A DNA stretch of 64,000 bases from Polaribacter septentrionalilitoris (lineage in GTDB: Bacteria; Bacteroidota; Bacteroidia; Flavobacteriales; Flavobacteriaceae), in NCBI RefSeq assembly GCF_009832745.1, contig NZ_VRMJ01000033.1:186001-250000 (forward strand), read 5' to 3'. Below, piece by piece: positions 26,776 to 36,987 of the stretch (positions are counted from its first letter, which is position 1; each line of letters opens with the position of its first letter). The translations under genes and the position numbers were made by a program. The notes below the pieces were generated by a model, which saw nothing but the letters and a program-made list of their open reading frames with translations, was not told the DNA's origin and made no database searches.

Positions 26776-29313
26776 TTAAAAGTTAATTTTTGCTCCTACA
26801 CTAAATGTTCTACCAAAACCATAATAAACATTTGCTGTAGTTGCATTAGAATCTCTACCATCTTGTGCATCTGCAATATATGTAGTGTCAAAAATATTGT
26901 TTACTCTTGCAATAATTGACGTATCAAAGTTGCCTATTTTAAATTCATGTCTTATGGCAGTATCAAAAACGTCGTATGATGGTACTTTCCAAGCATCTGG
27001 ACCTGGAGTTCCTCTGTCACTTGGGTCATAATCTGCATATAAATCTGCAAAGTGATTATAATCTAAAGTAAATGTCGTTTTTTTAGTTAAATCATAATTT
27101 AAACCTAAAGCAAACGTAGTTTGTGCTGCATCACCAACATGAACATCTTTAATAAACAAGTCTACAGTTTCTACTAAATTATTTTCTTCATCAAAAATTT
27201 GTACATCTTTAATATCATTTGCCCATCTCCAATCACCTAAAGATGCCATACCTGTTATTCTTAAATTATCTGTTGCTCTGTATATAAAGTCTACTTCTAC
27301 ACCTTGATGAATTGCGTTTACCCCCAATACATTTGCAGTTGCTCTAGTACCATCTGGTTGTTGAAAACCAATAGTTTCTGTTCTATCATTCCAATTAGTT
27401 CTATATACGTTAACATTACCTGTTAATTTAGAACTTCTATAGGTATACCCTAACTCGTAACTTGTAATTTTTTGGTTCGGTGCATCCTCGTTTGTATTTG
27501 TATTACTGTTAAAATCTACAAATACGGCTCTAAAAAAAGGTGCTCTTTCAAAATAACCGATGTTTGCAAAAATACCATGATTATCATCTAAGTTATAGTT
27601 TGCACCACCTTTAGAACCAAAACCTGTAAAACTAAATTTCTCTGAAGTTTGTCCGGGATCTGAATCTAAATAATTAAAACGATCAACTCTTTGGTAAGAT
27701 GTTGTAGATAAATTTAGAGAAACAAATGCAGATAAATCGTTTTTTGAATATTCCATTTGTGCAAAACCTCCTAACCAATCTACTAAACCATCATTGTCGT
27801 ATAATATTTTATCTCCTGTCTGTGCCAACTTTGTTGGGTTATTAATATCACTATCATCAGCAAAATACTGACCACCTAATAAATCTGTTAATTCAGTAAA
27901 GTGAATACCTTTATAACCTCTGTAATCAATACCAGTTAAAAATGATAACTCATCATTTATCTCTGTTTTTATAGTTGATAAAATACCATACCAATTATGG
28001 TCATTTCTTGATGCTCTTAGAATAGATTCTGACCCTTGTGTTCCTCGTGCTATGTTTTCATCAACAATTTTATCAAAATTGATTGTTCCAAAGTTTCCAA
28101 TTCTGTAGTTAGCGTCATCAAAACGGAATTTATTAACACCAGAGAAACCACCTCCACCACCTGAACCAAAAGAAACGTAGGCTGCTGTAGAGATAAATGT
28201 TTTATCACTTAAGTTCCAATAATGGTTTAAAGATATTTGTGGTTTGTGATAAAAATTGTCTTCTGAGTTTGTTAATTGACCATTTTTATAACCCCAATCT
28301 GAGTTGTATTTTCTACCTCTTTCACTACCTCTAAAAGTAGCGATTCTATGTCTATTTTGTCTTTGGCCATGTCTTTGTTTAGCTCCAAAAGCCGTTAAAG
28401 ATAATTTATGCGCATCATTAAATTGTTTGGTAATATTTATAAAATAATTAAAACCTGTAAACGGTGTTCCATCTACATAACCTTCTCCAGAAGTCTGAGC
28501 AGCAGAAACAGAAACAGCTACACCATTATCCATTAAACCTGTAGAATATGTTAATCCATACTTTTGGTATCCATCATTTGCTAAAGCATAACTAAAGTTT
28601 CCACCTTCTTCAACATCTGATGTTTTTGTTAAAATATTGATGGTACCTCCAATAGAAGGGACTGCTACTTTGGATGCACCTAAACCTCTTTGAACTTGCA
28701 TTGCAGAAGTTACATCTCCTAAACCTGCCCAGTTAGACCAGAATACACGTCCATTTTCCATATCATTTACTGGTACTCCGTTAATCATTACAGCAACGTT
28801 TTCAGAGTTAAAACCACGTAAATTGATACGTCCATCTCCATAACCACCTCCTGCTTTGGTTGCATATACACCAGGAGTTGATTTTAGAATTTCCGGAAAT
28901 TCTTGAGTTCCTAATTTTAACTCAATTTCTGCAGCTTTTACCGTAGATACGGCAACTGGAGTTTTTCTATCTATTGCAAATGAGTTCGAAACGATTACTA
29001 TTTCTTCTAAAATAGCATCTTCTTCTAACCTGATGTTTCCTAAATTAGGTTTAGCAGAAGAAAAAATAACTTCTCTTGATTTAAAACCAATAAAAGATAC
29101 TACAATAGTACCTGAACTAGTTTTAGCATTCAACACAAATTCACCATCAAAATTGGTAGTTGTACCATTTGTTGTTCTTTTTATAAGAACACTTGCTCCT
29201 GGTAAAGGTTGGTTTGTATCATCTACAACTATACCAGTAATTTTAGTTTGCCCTAAAACAGTAACTGTTACAAAAAACAGGGCTAAAAATAATAAGTTTT
29301 TAAAATTTTTCAT
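26776..29313 (-). CDS. TonB-dependent outer membrane receptor
   Basis: 845 residues. Signal peptide 1-21 (ending VTVLGQ), carboxypeptidase-regulatory-like domain about 22-100 (GIVVDDTNQPLPGASVLIK, TTNFDGEFVL), plug about 115-230 (PEILKSTPGVYATKAGGGYG, INLRGFNSENVAVMINGVPV), then a 22-strand barrel ending in an aromatic C-terminus (GAKINF). NDMENGRVFWSNWAGLGDV is typical of a Bacteroidota receptor group not paired with SusD. The barrel plug lacks the long SusC signature. It imports an unknown ligand; the co-transcribed repeat lipoprotein is the likely partner. Confidence 0.94.
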   Translation of the reverse strand: MKNFKNLLFLALFFVTVTVLGQTKITGIVVDDTNQPLPGASVLIKRTTNGTTTNFDGEFVLNAKTSSGTIVVSFIGFKSREVIFSSAKPNLGNIRLEEDAILEEIVIVSNSFAIDRKTPVAVSTVKAAEIELKLGTQEFPEILKSTPGVYATKAGGGYGDGRINLRGFNSENVAVMINGVPVNDMENGRVFWSNWAGLGDVTSAMQVQRGLGASKVAVPSIGGTINILTKTSDVEEGGNFSYALANDGYQKYGLTYSTGLMDNGVAVSVSAAQTSGEGYVDGTPFTGFNYFINITKQFNDAHKLSLTAFGAKQRHGQRQNRHRIATFRGSERGRKYNSDWGYKNGQLTNSEDNFYHKPQISLNHYWNLSDKTFISTAAYVSFGSGGGGGFSGVNKFRFDDANYRIGNFGTINFDKIVDENIARGTQGSESILRASRNDHNWYGILSTIKTEINDELSFLTGIDYRGYKGIHFTELTDLLGGQYFADDSDINNPTKLAQTGDKILYDNDGLVDWLGGFAQMEYSKNDLSAFVSLNLSTTSYQRVDRFNYLDSDPGQTSEKFSFTGFGSKGGANYNLDDNHGIFANIGYFERAPFFRAVFVDFNSNTNTNEDAPNQKITSYELGYTYRSSKLTGNVNVYRTNWNDRTETIGFQQPDGTRATANVLGVNAIHQGVEVDFIYRATDNLRITGMASLGDWRWANDIKDVQIFDEENNLVETVDLFIKDVHVGDAAQTTFALGLNYDLTKKTTFTLDYNHFADLYADYDPSDRGTPGPDAWKVPSYDVFDTAIRHEFKIGNFDTSIIARVNNIFDTTYIADAQDGRDSNATTANVYYGFGRTFSVGAKINF

Positions 29314-29529
29314 TGTTTAATTTTATATTTGAATTGTCCTACAAAACTCTCTCTTTTGCAGGTTTGATGTGTTAACTCAATGTTAAGATTTAACAAAAAA
29401 TTAAGACAATGAAAAGTAAGTAATTTGGTTTTTATAAATGAACACCAACAAAATAAATATTAACAGATTTATTAACAAAACACTAAGAAATGGTAAAAGT
29501 TTTGAATTATTTTTTCTGAAATTTAATTT

Positions 29530-31098
29530 TTACTGATTATTTAATAATTTTTTAGCCAATTCTTTTCCTAACTCAACTCCAAATTGATCGTAACTATATA
29601 TATTCCATAAAATTCCTTGAGTAAAGATTTTATGTTCATATAAAGCGATTAATTTACCCAAAGATTTAGGAGTTAATTTATCAAAAAGAATGACATTACT
29701 TGGTCTGTTTCCTTCAAAAACTTTGAATGGTAATAATTGATTGATTTTATCTTCATCACCAGAAAATTTTAATTCTAAATGAACCTCTTCTTTTGTTTTA
29801 CCAAAAGCCAAAGCATCCATTTGTCCGTAATAATTTGCCATTAACTTTTTATGATGATCAGTTAAACCGTATAAAGATTCTTTGTAACCTATAAAATCTG
29901 CAGGAATTAGTTTAGTTCCTTGATGCACCAACTGCATAAAAGCATGTTGCATGTTAGTACCTGTGCTACCCCAAACAATTGTTCCTGTTTGGTAGTTAAT
30001 TTTATCTCCATTTCTATCTACACCTTTACCATTACTTTCCATAATAGCTTGTTGTAAGTAATCTGGAAGCTTCTTTAAATATTGAGAATATGGTAAAACC
30101 GCCTCAGTTTCTGCTCCGTAAAAGTTATTGTACCAAATGCTTATTAATGCTAAAACTACTGGAATATTATTCTCAAAATCTTCATTTTTAAAATGGTTAT
30201 CCATTTCTTCTGCTCCTGCTAAGAGTGCTTTGTAATTGTCAAACCCTACTGATAAAGAAATTGATAATCCTACTGCAGACCATAAAGAAAAACGTCCTCC
30301 AACCCAATTCCACATTGGAAAAACGTTGTTTTTATCGATACCAAAACTATCTACAGCTTCTAAGTTTGTAGAAACCGCTACAAAGTGTTTTGGAATGTCA
30401 AAAATAGTTGCCGATTTTAAAAACCAATTTTTAATGGTTTCTGCGTTAGAAATGGTTTCTTGAGTTGTAAATGTTTTAGAAACAATTACAAATAAAGTAG
30501 TTTCTGGATTTAAGTTTTTAATGATTTCAGAAACGTGATCTCCATCTACATTAGAAACAAAATGTGTAGTTAATTGATTTTTATAGAATTTTAATGATTC
30601 TACCACCATATCTGGTCCTAAATCTGAACCTCCTATACCAATATTTACAACATCTGTAATAGATTTACCTGTATACCCTTTCCATTTACCAGAAATTACT
30701 TTGTTAGAAAAACTTCTAATTTTTCGTAAAGCTGATTGAATTTTAGGCTTAATATCTTTTCCATCAATTAAAACGGGCTCTTCTGATGTGCCTCTTAATG
30801 CTGTATGTAAAACAGCTCTTCCTTCTGTAACATTGATTGTTTCTCCAGAAAATTGTTTTTCAATCGCATCTTTTAAATCAACTTCTTTAGCCAAATTTAC
30901 TAATAAATCAATGGTTTCTTTTGTGATTCTGTTTTTAGAAAAATCGACTAATAAATCATCAAATTGAATTGAAAAGTCTTTTTTTCTATTCTCATCTTTA
31001 TATAAATCTTTTATATTGATGTTTTGATTCTCGTTAAAATGATTTGTTAACGCGATCCATGCTTGAGTTCTGGTTGGGTTGATGTTTTTAAGAGCCAT
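29530..31098 (-). CDS. pgi: glucose-6-phosphate isomerase
   Basis: 522 residues. It interconverts glucose-6-phosphate and fructose-6-phosphate. Family blocks are [42 protein letters not shown] (sugar-phosphate-binding Ser/Thr loop), [12 protein letters not shown] (signature 1 region), [12 protein letters not shown], and the C-terminal signature [13 protein letters not shown]. The start codon lies four bases after the upstream M23 peptidase gene ends, so both share a transcript. Confidence 0.97.
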   Translation of the reverse strand: MALKNINPTRTQAWIALTNHFNENQNINIKDLYKDENRKKDFSIQFDDLLVDFSKNRITKETIDLLVNLAKEVDLKDAIEKQFSGETINVTEGRAVLHTALRGTSEEPVLIDGKDIKPKIQSALRKIRSFSNKVISGKWKGYTGKSITDVVNIGIGGSDLGPDMVVESLKFYKNQLTTHFVSNVDGDHVSEIIKNLNPETTLFVIVSKTFTTQETISNAETIKNWFLKSATIFDIPKHFVAVSTNLEAVDSFGIDKNNVFPMWNWVGGRFSLWSAVGLSISLSVGFDNYKALLAGAEEMDNHFKNEDFENNIPVVLALISIWYNNFYGAETEAVLPYSQYLKKLPDYLQQAIMESNGKGVDRNGDKINYQTGTIVWGSTGTNMQHAFMQLVHQGTKLIPADFIGYKESLYGLTDHHKKLMANYYGQMDALAFGKTKEEVHLELKFSGDEDKINQLLPFKVFEGNRPSNVILFDKLTPKSLGKLIALYEHKIFTQGILWNIYSYDQFGVELGKELAKKLLNNQ

Positions 31099-31102
31099 TT
31101 TT

Positions 31103-32374
31103 TTAATTTTGTGCTATACTTTCTATAATTTCTGGTTTTTTAACCGGAAGAATTTGATGATCTAACTGATATTTTAGAGGTTCTATAAACTTTAAATATC
31201 TTGGTTTTATACTTTTCTTTAGGGGTTCTGCTTCTGGTAATTTGGTTCTGGGACTTAAAGGGTCTACTTGTCTACCATGTTTCCAAAAACGATAACAAAC
31301 GTGAGGTCCACCAGTATTTCCTGTCATACCAACAGTACCAATTACATCACCTTGCTTTACATAATCTCCTCTTTTAACCTTACGCCTTTTCATATGTAAG
31401 TATTGGGTAGAATAAGTGCTATTGTGCTTAATTTTAACGTAATTTCCATTGCCACCTCTTCTGGCAGATTCTATAACTGTACCACTTGCTGTAGCTATTA
31501 TTGGTGTACCAATATTTGCGGCAAAATCGGTTCCTCTATGAGGTCTTACTTTATTACCATAATACGCTATTTTTCTTCTAAGATTGTATCTAGAAGATAT
31601 CCTATATTGAAATTTTATTGGTGATTTTAGAAAGAAACTTCGTAACATATTTCCTTCTTCATCGTAATATTCTGGTATTCCATTTATTGAATCAGCAATA
31701 AATCTAAACGCATATAAATCTTGACCTTTGTGGGTAAATACTGCTGATTTTATATCTCCATAACCCGCAAAAAGTGAATCTTTGATAAATTTCTCTTCAA
31801 AAACCAACTTAAACGAATCTCCTTTCTGTAGCTTATAAAAATCTAGCGTCCATGCATATATATCTGCAACTGCCCAAGTTAGATTTGGATTTAAATGCAA
31901 ACTATCCATCGTATTTGAAAGATTAGAATAAATTTTACCTTGTACAATTCTTTGAACTGTTTTTATAGGTTCTTCGAATCTTTTTGCAGTAATTATAGAA
32001 TCTTTAAAATCTACAATGGTAGCATTAATTCTATCGTGTTTGTATATAAAAACTTGCGCTTTTTCAGTAGAATCTTTAGAGGCTAAAATTGTGTAAGGTC
32101 TTCCTGCTCTGACTCTTCTAACATCAAAAGTTTCTTTAACCGTTGCAGCAATCTTATTAATCTTCGGATAAAATACGTGATGTCTATCTAAGATAATACC
32201 AAAACTCTCACCGTTTTCTATAGTATCTTGAATTACTTTATAATTGTCTAAATTATAACCATATTTGATAACAGGTTTCGGAATTACTATAGGCTTTGAA
32301 ATTACTTTTTCTTTCTCTTTTTTACAAGAAGAAAAAGCTGCAATAATTAGGAAAAGAAAGATTACTTTTTTCAA
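31103..32374 (-). CDS. M23-family peptidase (LytM-type), lipoprotein, with a Cys at the last zinc-ligand position
   Basis: 423 residues from a TTG at 32374, which gives a clean lipoprotein signal ([16 protein letters not shown]). Upstream in-frame starts would bury it. The C-terminal LytM domain (about 285-385) cleaves peptidoglycan cross-links in this family. HRGTDFAA holds the first His and Asp ligands. The usual HxH motif reads GPHVCYRFW, so the last ligand His is replaced by Cys. I recall this variant in other Bacteroidota M23 proteins, so it may be a subfamily trait that still binds zinc. It lies immediately upstream of pgi. Confidence 0.88.
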   Translation of the reverse strand: MKKVIFLFLIIAAFSSCKKEKEKVISKPIVIPKPVIKYGYNLDNYKVIQDTIENGESFGIILDRHHVFYPKINKIAATVKETFDVRRVRAGRPYTILASKDSTEKAQVFIYKHDRINATIVDFKDSIITAKRFEEPIKTVQRIVQGKIYSNLSNTMDSLHLNPNLTWAVADIYAWTLDFYKLQKGDSFKLVFEEKFIKDSLFAGYGDIKSAVFTHKGQDLYAFRFIADSINGIPEYYDEEGNMLRSFFLKSPIKFQYRISSRYNLRRKIAYYGNKVRPHRGTDFAANIGTPIIATASGTVIESARRGGNGNYVKIKHNSTYSTQYLHMKRRKVKRGDYVKQGDVIGTVGMTGNTGGPHVCYRFWKHGRQVDPLSPRTKLPEAEPLKKSIKPRYLKFIEPLKYQLDHQILPVKKPEIIESIAQN

Positions 32375-32475
32375 GAAGTTTGCCCTTAAATTAAACTCAT
32401 CAAAAGTACAAATAAAAATAATTTTTTGATTAATGATTATCAACGAATTTCGATAACGGTTTCGTTAAATTCTAT

Positions 32476-33246
32476 TTATTTTTTTAAAAAAGGGTTTGCC
32501 AAACCTTTATAATCTTCTAGTTCTGCTCTCAGCGATCCAACAGAAAGTGATGCTTTTAATTTTACAGGAATTTTATTTGTATCGTCAGTTATCCAAATAG
32601 AAACACTTTCTTGTGCTTTAAAAACTCTTCCAGACTGAACTAGAGGTCTAAAAACCAATGTTTTTATTTTTCCAAATTTTGTCTTTAAAACTTCTCTACC
32701 TAGAAACCTCAATTTGAAATTATAAGTTTGAGAATCTAAAAACATATCTAACACTATTTCTTCTCCTTTTTTCATTTTTGAAACATCTTTGTTTCTCAAA
32801 AAATAAAAAGAAGACAACATATCTTGCACATTAGAAAATGCTATGGATGAATCTTTTTGGCGAATAAAATCTTGAACATATGCTTTTTGGGTTTCATGGT
32901 TAAAAGAAGTATGTACATGTTTTTTATAACCACCTTCATCAATTTTTCTTTTAAATAAATAAGGTTTTACGGTGTCTTTATCAAAATAAGATTCATACTT
33001 ATCATCCACTTCAAAAAACCAACTGATCATACCAGAAGTCCAACCAGAGCCTTTGGTATGAAATACTTTTTTACCATTAAACTCTACTTCATCAACCTCT
33101 AAAATTGCTGTACCAGCTCTTAAAAAACCACTGTAACTCATTTTATACCTCAGCCATTCTCCGCTTTTAAAAGCTTGTTTTTTTTCTTGACCAAACATTG
33201 TTGTCAAGAAGAATAAAGTATAAAGAAATAAAATAGGCTTTTTCAT
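32476..33246 (-). CDS. DUF3108 domain-containing exported protein
   Basis: 256 residues from the ATG at 33246. An upstream in-frame start at 33279 would fall inside the terminator hairpin of the preceding gene. Signal peptide MKKPILFLYTLFFLTTMFGQ. The mature part follows the DUF3108 pattern: FKSGEWLRYKMSYSGFLRAG, EVDDKYESYFD, FKLRFLGREVLKTKFGKIKT, and VSIWITDDTNKIPVKLKASL. It is probably a periplasmic beta-rich protein. Function is unknown. It is upstream of the M23 peptidase gene on the same strand, 101 bases away. Confidence 0.85.
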   Translation of the reverse strand: MKKPILFLYTLFFLTTMFGQEKKQAFKSGEWLRYKMSYSGFLRAGTAILEVDEVEFNGKKVFHTKGSGWTSGMISWFFEVDDKYESYFDKDTVKPYLFKRKIDEGGYKKHVHTSFNHETQKAYVQDFIRQKDSSIAFSNVQDMLSSFYFLRNKDVSKMKKGEEIVLDMFLDSQTYNFKLRFLGREVLKTKFGKIKTLVFRPLVQSGRVFKAQESVSIWITDDTNKIPVKLKASLSVGSLRAELEDYKGLANPFLKK

Positions 33247-33263
33247 ATTAAAATCAAACATAT

Positions 33264-33290
33264 AAAAAAGGAATGACAATTACCATTCCA
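33264..33290 (-). terminator. terminator after the tryptophan dioxygenase gene
   Basis: On the minus strand the stem GGAATG-GTAATTGT-CATTCC is followed by T6. It lies between the dioxygenase stop and the DUF3108 start. Confidence 0.7.
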
Positions 33291-33350
33291 AAATCAAAAA
33301 AAGCCTTTTCCTAACTTTAAGAATATGACTTTTTAACGATTTGTTTAGAT

Positions 33351-34268
33351 TTAAAATGTACCCCAGTTTTCTAACTCTTCTTTATTCCATAAATATGGGT
33401 AAAAAATTCTTCTTTGGTATTTAGGATGCATGTATTTACGCCAATTACTGCCACCTGTTGCTTCTAAATCAGAATCTTTACCTCCAATATATTTTGCTGC
33501 AGCATTGTAATGTGCCATTACCCACTTTACATTTACAGTATAATCGTAATGACGCATTGCTTTGATTAAATCGTCGTTTTCTTGAACTTCTTTAGGCAAT
33601 TGTTTGAATTTTAGAGATAAATTAATGTCATTATAATCTTCCATAAAATCTATAAAATCTCCCATATATTTTTTCTCGAAAAGATTTAATAAGGTTGATT
33701 TTTGACCAGTAGTATAGTTTTTTCCTGCTGCTTGCCAATACAAATGATTGTATGCATTTCTAAAAGACGAATTTCTATCAATTGTATCTCTGTAACGTGC
33801 ATCTATTAAATTGATGAGTTCAGTAGATGCAAACTCTATTTTTCTGTATTGTGCTGATTGAAAACCACTTGCAGGAGTTAATGTATTTCTAAATTTTAGG
33901 TATTGTTCTTTCTCCATACCATCTGCCATAACATTAAAAGAACTACATAGCATATCAAAATATCTACTGATTCTGTCTAAATGCATAGAGAATTTTTCTG
34001 CTGTAACTTCTATAGATTTCGCAACTTGATCTATTTCCCATAAAATCATTTTAAACAACAATTCATTTACTTGATGATACATGATAAAAACCATTTCATC
34101 TGGTTGATTGGTTCTTGGAGTTTGCAAGCCTAAAAGTGCATCTGTTTGAATGTAATCCCAATAGGTAATGGGTGTACTGTGCAATAAACCTTCTAACATT
34201 GCATCTACAGGAACACCTAATTTATCGTACTTTTCTTCTATGGCTTTTAAAATTTTTTCTCTGTTCAT
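33351..34268 (-). CDS. kynA: tryptophan 2,3-dioxygenase family protein
   Basis: 305 residues, all-helical haem dioxygenase that opens the indole ring of tryptophan to N-formylkynurenine. The active-site block MYHQVNELLFKMILWEID has the distal-side His65. The C-terminal WVMAHYNAAAKYIGGK, followed by EATGGSNWRKYM, holds the likely haem-ligand His and the GGS loop. It lies beside hppD and hmgA on the same strand, giving a small aromatic amino acid breakdown cluster. No other kynurenine-pathway gene is in the window. Confidence 0.88.
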   Translation of the reverse strand: MNREKILKAIEEKYDKLGVPVDAMLEGLLHSTPITYWDYIQTDALLGLQTPRTNQPDEMVFIMYHQVNELLFKMILWEIDQVAKSIEVTAEKFSMHLDRISRYFDMLCSSFNVMADGMEKEQYLKFRNTLTPASGFQSAQYRKIEFASTELINLIDARYRDTIDRNSSFRNAYNHLYWQAAGKNYTTGQKSTLLNLFEKKYMGDFIDFMEDYNDINLSLKFKQLPKEVQENDDLIKAMRHYDYTVNVKWVMAHYNAAAKYIGGKDSDLEATGGSNWRKYMHPKYQRRIFYPYLWNKEELENWGTF

Positions 34269-34320
34269 TTATTGAAGTAAAATTTATTTATAATAACAAA
34301 ACAGTTATAATCAAATATAC

Positions 34321-34360
34321 AAAAAAGACCTTTCAGGTTTCAAAAACCTGAAAGGTCTTT
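34321..34360. terminator. terminator after hppD
   Basis: The long stem AAAGACCTTTCAGGTTT / AAACCTGAAAGGTCTTT is flanked by A and T runs, T6 on the minus strand. The same ACCTTTCAGGTTT sequence recurs at 35577-35636, showing it is a reused hairpin. Confidence 0.85.
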
Positions 34361-34398
34361 CGCTATTTTAAGACTTCGAGCTAAAAAACCACCAACTT

Positions 34399-35562
34399 TT
34401 AAAGTGTACCTCTTTTTTGCTGTTCTCTTTCTATAGACTCAAACAAAGCTTTAAAATTTCCTGCTCCAAAACCCTTGGCCCCCATTCTTTGAATGATTTC
34501 AAAAAACAAAGTAGGTCTGTCTTCTACTGGTTTTGTAAAAATTTGTAATAAATAGCCTTCTTCATCTGCATCTATCATAATACCTAAAGCTTTTAAACTT
34601 TCGATATCTTCTCTTAATTCGTGACTAAATTCTTCTAATCTACCAGGAACAGCTCTGTAGTATTCTTCTGGTGGTGTAGATAAAAATTCTACTCCATTTG
34701 AACGTAATTGAGAAACGGTTTTGATAATATCATCTGTAGCCACTGCAATATGTTGCACTCCTGCACCTTCGTAAAAATCTAAATATTCTTCTATTTGAGA
34801 TCGTTTTTTACCTTCTGCTGGTTCGTTTATTGGGAATTTGATACGTCCATTTCCATTGGACATTACTTTACTCATTAATGCTGAATATTCTGTATGGATT
34901 TGCTTATCATCAAAAGACAAAAAGTTTTCGAAACCCATGACATCTTCGTACCATTTCACCCAAACATCCATTTGATTCCAACCTACATTACCCACCATAT
35001 GATCTATATATTTTAAACCAGCAATTGGCGGATTGTAATCGGATTCCCATTTTTTAAAGCCAGGTAAAAATGCACCTTTATAATTTTTGCGCTCTACAAA
35101 CATATGCACAGTTTCTCCATAGGTGTAAATTCCTGCTCTAACCACTTCTCCATGTTCATCTTTTTCTACTGTAGGTTCCATGTACGATTTTGCACCTCTA
35201 GAAGTGGTTTCTATATAAGCTTGTCTTGCGTCTTCTACCCAAAGTGCCACTACTTTTACCCCATCTCCATGTTTTACGATATGATCGTTAATTGGCGATT
35301 TGCTTGTTAATGGTGTTGTAAGCATTAATTTGATTTTGTCTTGGGTTAACACATAACTTACGGAATCTTTTGCTCCTGTTTCTAAACCACGATATGCGTG
35401 CGATTGAAACCCAAATGCTGTTTTGTAGAAATGTGCTGCTTGTTTTGCATTACCTACATAAAATTCTACATAATCTGTACCTAACAATGGAAGGAAATCT
35501 TGTGCGCCTTCGAATATTTTTTCTAAACCGTAATTGACTGATTCTATTTTTTTATTGCTCAT
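34399..35562 (-). CDS. hppD: 4-hydroxyphenylpyruvate dioxygenase
   Basis: 387 residues with two tandem VOC-type domains. It converts 4-hydroxyphenylpyruvate to homogentisate. Key blocks are LPLLGTDYVEFYVGNAKQAA, YIDHMVGNVGWNQMDVWVKW with the first iron His, GVQHIAVATDDI with the second His, and the C-terminal RPTLFFEIIQRMGAKGFGAG holding the Glu ligand, with GNFKALFESIEREQ closing the active site. It acts directly before the hmgA product in tyrosine breakdown. Confidence 0.97.
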   Translation of the reverse strand: MSNKKIESVNYGLEKIFEGAQDFLPLLGTDYVEFYVGNAKQAAHFYKTAFGFQSHAYRGLETGAKDSVSYVLTQDKIKLMLTTPLTSKSPINDHIVKHGDGVKVVALWVEDARQAYIETTSRGAKSYMEPTVEKDEHGEVVRAGIYTYGETVHMFVERKNYKGAFLPGFKKWESDYNPPIAGLKYIDHMVGNVGWNQMDVWVKWYEDVMGFENFLSFDDKQIHTEYSALMSKVMSNGNGRIKFPINEPAEGKKRSQIEEYLDFYEGAGVQHIAVATDDIIKTVSQLRSNGVEFLSTPPEEYYRAVPGRLEEFSHELREDIESLKALGIMIDADEEGYLLQIFTKPVEDRPTLFFEIIQRMGAKGFGAGNFKALFESIEREQQKRGTL

Positions 35563-35576
35563 TTTTTGTTTTTTAG

Positions 35577-35636
35577 CAGACCTTTTAGGTTTTAATACTG
35601 AAATAAATTCAGCACAAGAAACCTGAAAGGTCTTTT
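35577..35636. repeat. inverted repeat of the ACCTTTCAGGTTT family
   Basis: The arms AGACCTTTTAGGTTTT and AAACCTGAAAGGTCTTTT enclose a smaller CTGAAATAAATTCAG hairpin. It lies between hmgA and hppD. It may be a terminator or attenuator, but the U tract is on the plus side, not in the direction of the flanking genes. Confidence 0.55.
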
Positions 35637-35671
35637 GTTTTTGGATAAGCTATTTGTTTATTTCTTCTCTT

Positions 35672-35772
35672 TGTTTGCAAACAAGTTTAGCCGTGATTGA
35701 ACGGTTTGTTTGAAATCTTTTTTGTCCTGAAAGGCAAAAAAATTGAGTAGTGAAAGCGCGAAATAGCTTCTA
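35672..35772 (-). repeat. modular dispersed repeat, copy B (3' of hmgA)
   Basis: Read on the minus strand it is AGAAGCTATTTCGCGC, TTTCACTACTC, a T7 run, the insert GCCTTTCAGGAC, AAAAAAG, CCGTTCAATCACGGC and TAAACTTGTTTGC. The outer parts match copy A at 14891-15018, while the centre differs: here a CCTTTCAGG hairpin, there a CTCGATACA repeat. Both copies lie directly downstream of a gene in the same orientation. Confidence 0.7.
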
Positions 35773-35829
35773 AATATTTTTATTTAATAATGATTTATAA
35801 TGGATTCCCTTTTTCAAGGGAATGAAAAA

Positions 35830-36987
35830 CTACTCTAACCAAGATTTATAATACTCTTCATCCGCAATTTTTAGGGCTTCTTCTGTAACTTGTAAAGGTT
35901 TAAAAGTATCTACCATAACTGCTAATTCTTCGGTTTCTGTTTTACCAATACTACGCTCTGTAGCTCCTGGATGTGGACCATGAGGGATACCTGCAGGATG
36001 CAAAGAAATATGACCTGCTTCAATATCGTTTCTGCTCATAAAATCGCCATCTACGTAGTACAAAACCTCGTCTGAATCTATATTACTGTGATTGTAAGGT
36101 GCTGGAATTGACTGTGGATGATAATCGTACAAACGTGGTACAAAACTGCAAATTACAAATGCATTGGTTTCAAAAGTTTGGTGAACTGGTGGTGGTTGAT
36201 GAATACGACCTGTAATGGGTTCGAAATCGTGAATTGAAAATGCATAGGGAAAGTTGTAACCATCGTAACCTACTACATCAAAAGGATGTGAGGCGTACAC
36301 CATTTCTATAATTTCGCCTTGTTTTTTTACGTTGATGATAAAATCGCCCAACTCATTATGTGTTTCTAATTCTTGTGGTCTTCGTAAATCTCGTTCGCAA
36401 AAAGGTGCGTGTTCTAACAACTGACCAAACCAATTTCTATAACGTTTTGGTGTGTAAACTGGTGAATAGGATTCTACAATAAACAATCTATTGTCTTGTG
36501 AATCGAAATCTAGTTTATAGATAATTCCACGTGGAATTACCAAATAATCTCCATATTTAAAGTCGATATTTCCTAAATGTGTTCTTAGTTTTCCTGTTCC
36601 TTTATGGATAAAAATAACCTCGTCTGCATCTGTGTTTTTATAAAAATAATCTTTAGTAGATTCTTTTGGAGCAGACAAAATAATATTACAATCTGAATTG
36701 GTTAACACCACTTTTCTGCTTTCTAAATAATCGTTTTCTGGTTGTACTTGAAATCCGCGAAATCTGTAAGACTGAATATTATTTGCTTTGGCAATTTTTG
36801 GTTTTACAGAATATTGTTTTCTAATTTCTTTGACCATGGTTGGTCTGTGTTCATGGTAACTGTTGGTAGACATACCATCGAAACCTATGGTACCAAAGAG
36901 TTGCTCGTAATACAAGCTACCATCTTTTTTACGGAATTGTGTGTGTCTTTTTGGAGGGATTTCTCCTAATTTATGATAAAAAGGCAT
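35830..36987 (-). CDS. hmgA: homogentisate 1,2-dioxygenase
   Basis: 385 residues from the ATG at 36987 (MPFYHKLGEIPPKRHTQFRK); the in-frame TTG nine bases upstream is less likely. It opens the ring of homogentisate to maleylacetoacetate. The cupin-type core is seen in ADEVIFIHKGTGKLRTHLG, GDYLVIPRGIIYKL, PPPVHQTFETNAFVICSF (His and Glu of the iron site) and SLHPAGIPHGPHPGA. It is the first gene of the cluster with hppD. Later tyrosine-pathway genes are not in the window. Confidence 0.95.
   Translation of the reverse strand: MPFYHKLGEIPPKRHTQFRKKDGSLYYEQLFGTIGFDGMSTNSYHEHRPTMVKEIRKQYSVKPKIAKANNIQSYRFRGFQVQPENDYLESRKVVLTNSDCNIILSAPKESTKDYFYKNTDADEVIFIHKGTGKLRTHLGNIDFKYGDYLVIPRGIIYKLDFDSQDNRLFIVESYSPVYTPKRYRNWFGQLLEHAPFCERDLRRPQELETHNELGDFIINVKKQGEIIEMVYASHPFDVVGYDGYNFPYAFSIHDFEPITGRIHQPPPVHQTFETNAFVICSFVPRLYDYHPQSIPAPYNHSNIDSDEVLYYVDGDFMSRNDIEAGHISLHPAGIPHGPHPGATERSIGKTETEELAVMVDTFKPLQVTEEALKIADEEYYKSWLE

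Noticed and set aside
33351..36987. Full tyrosine degradation operon
   Set aside because: Only the hppD and hmgA steps are present with a tryptophan dioxygenase; fumarylacetoacetase and the isomerase are not in the window, so a complete pathway is not claimed.
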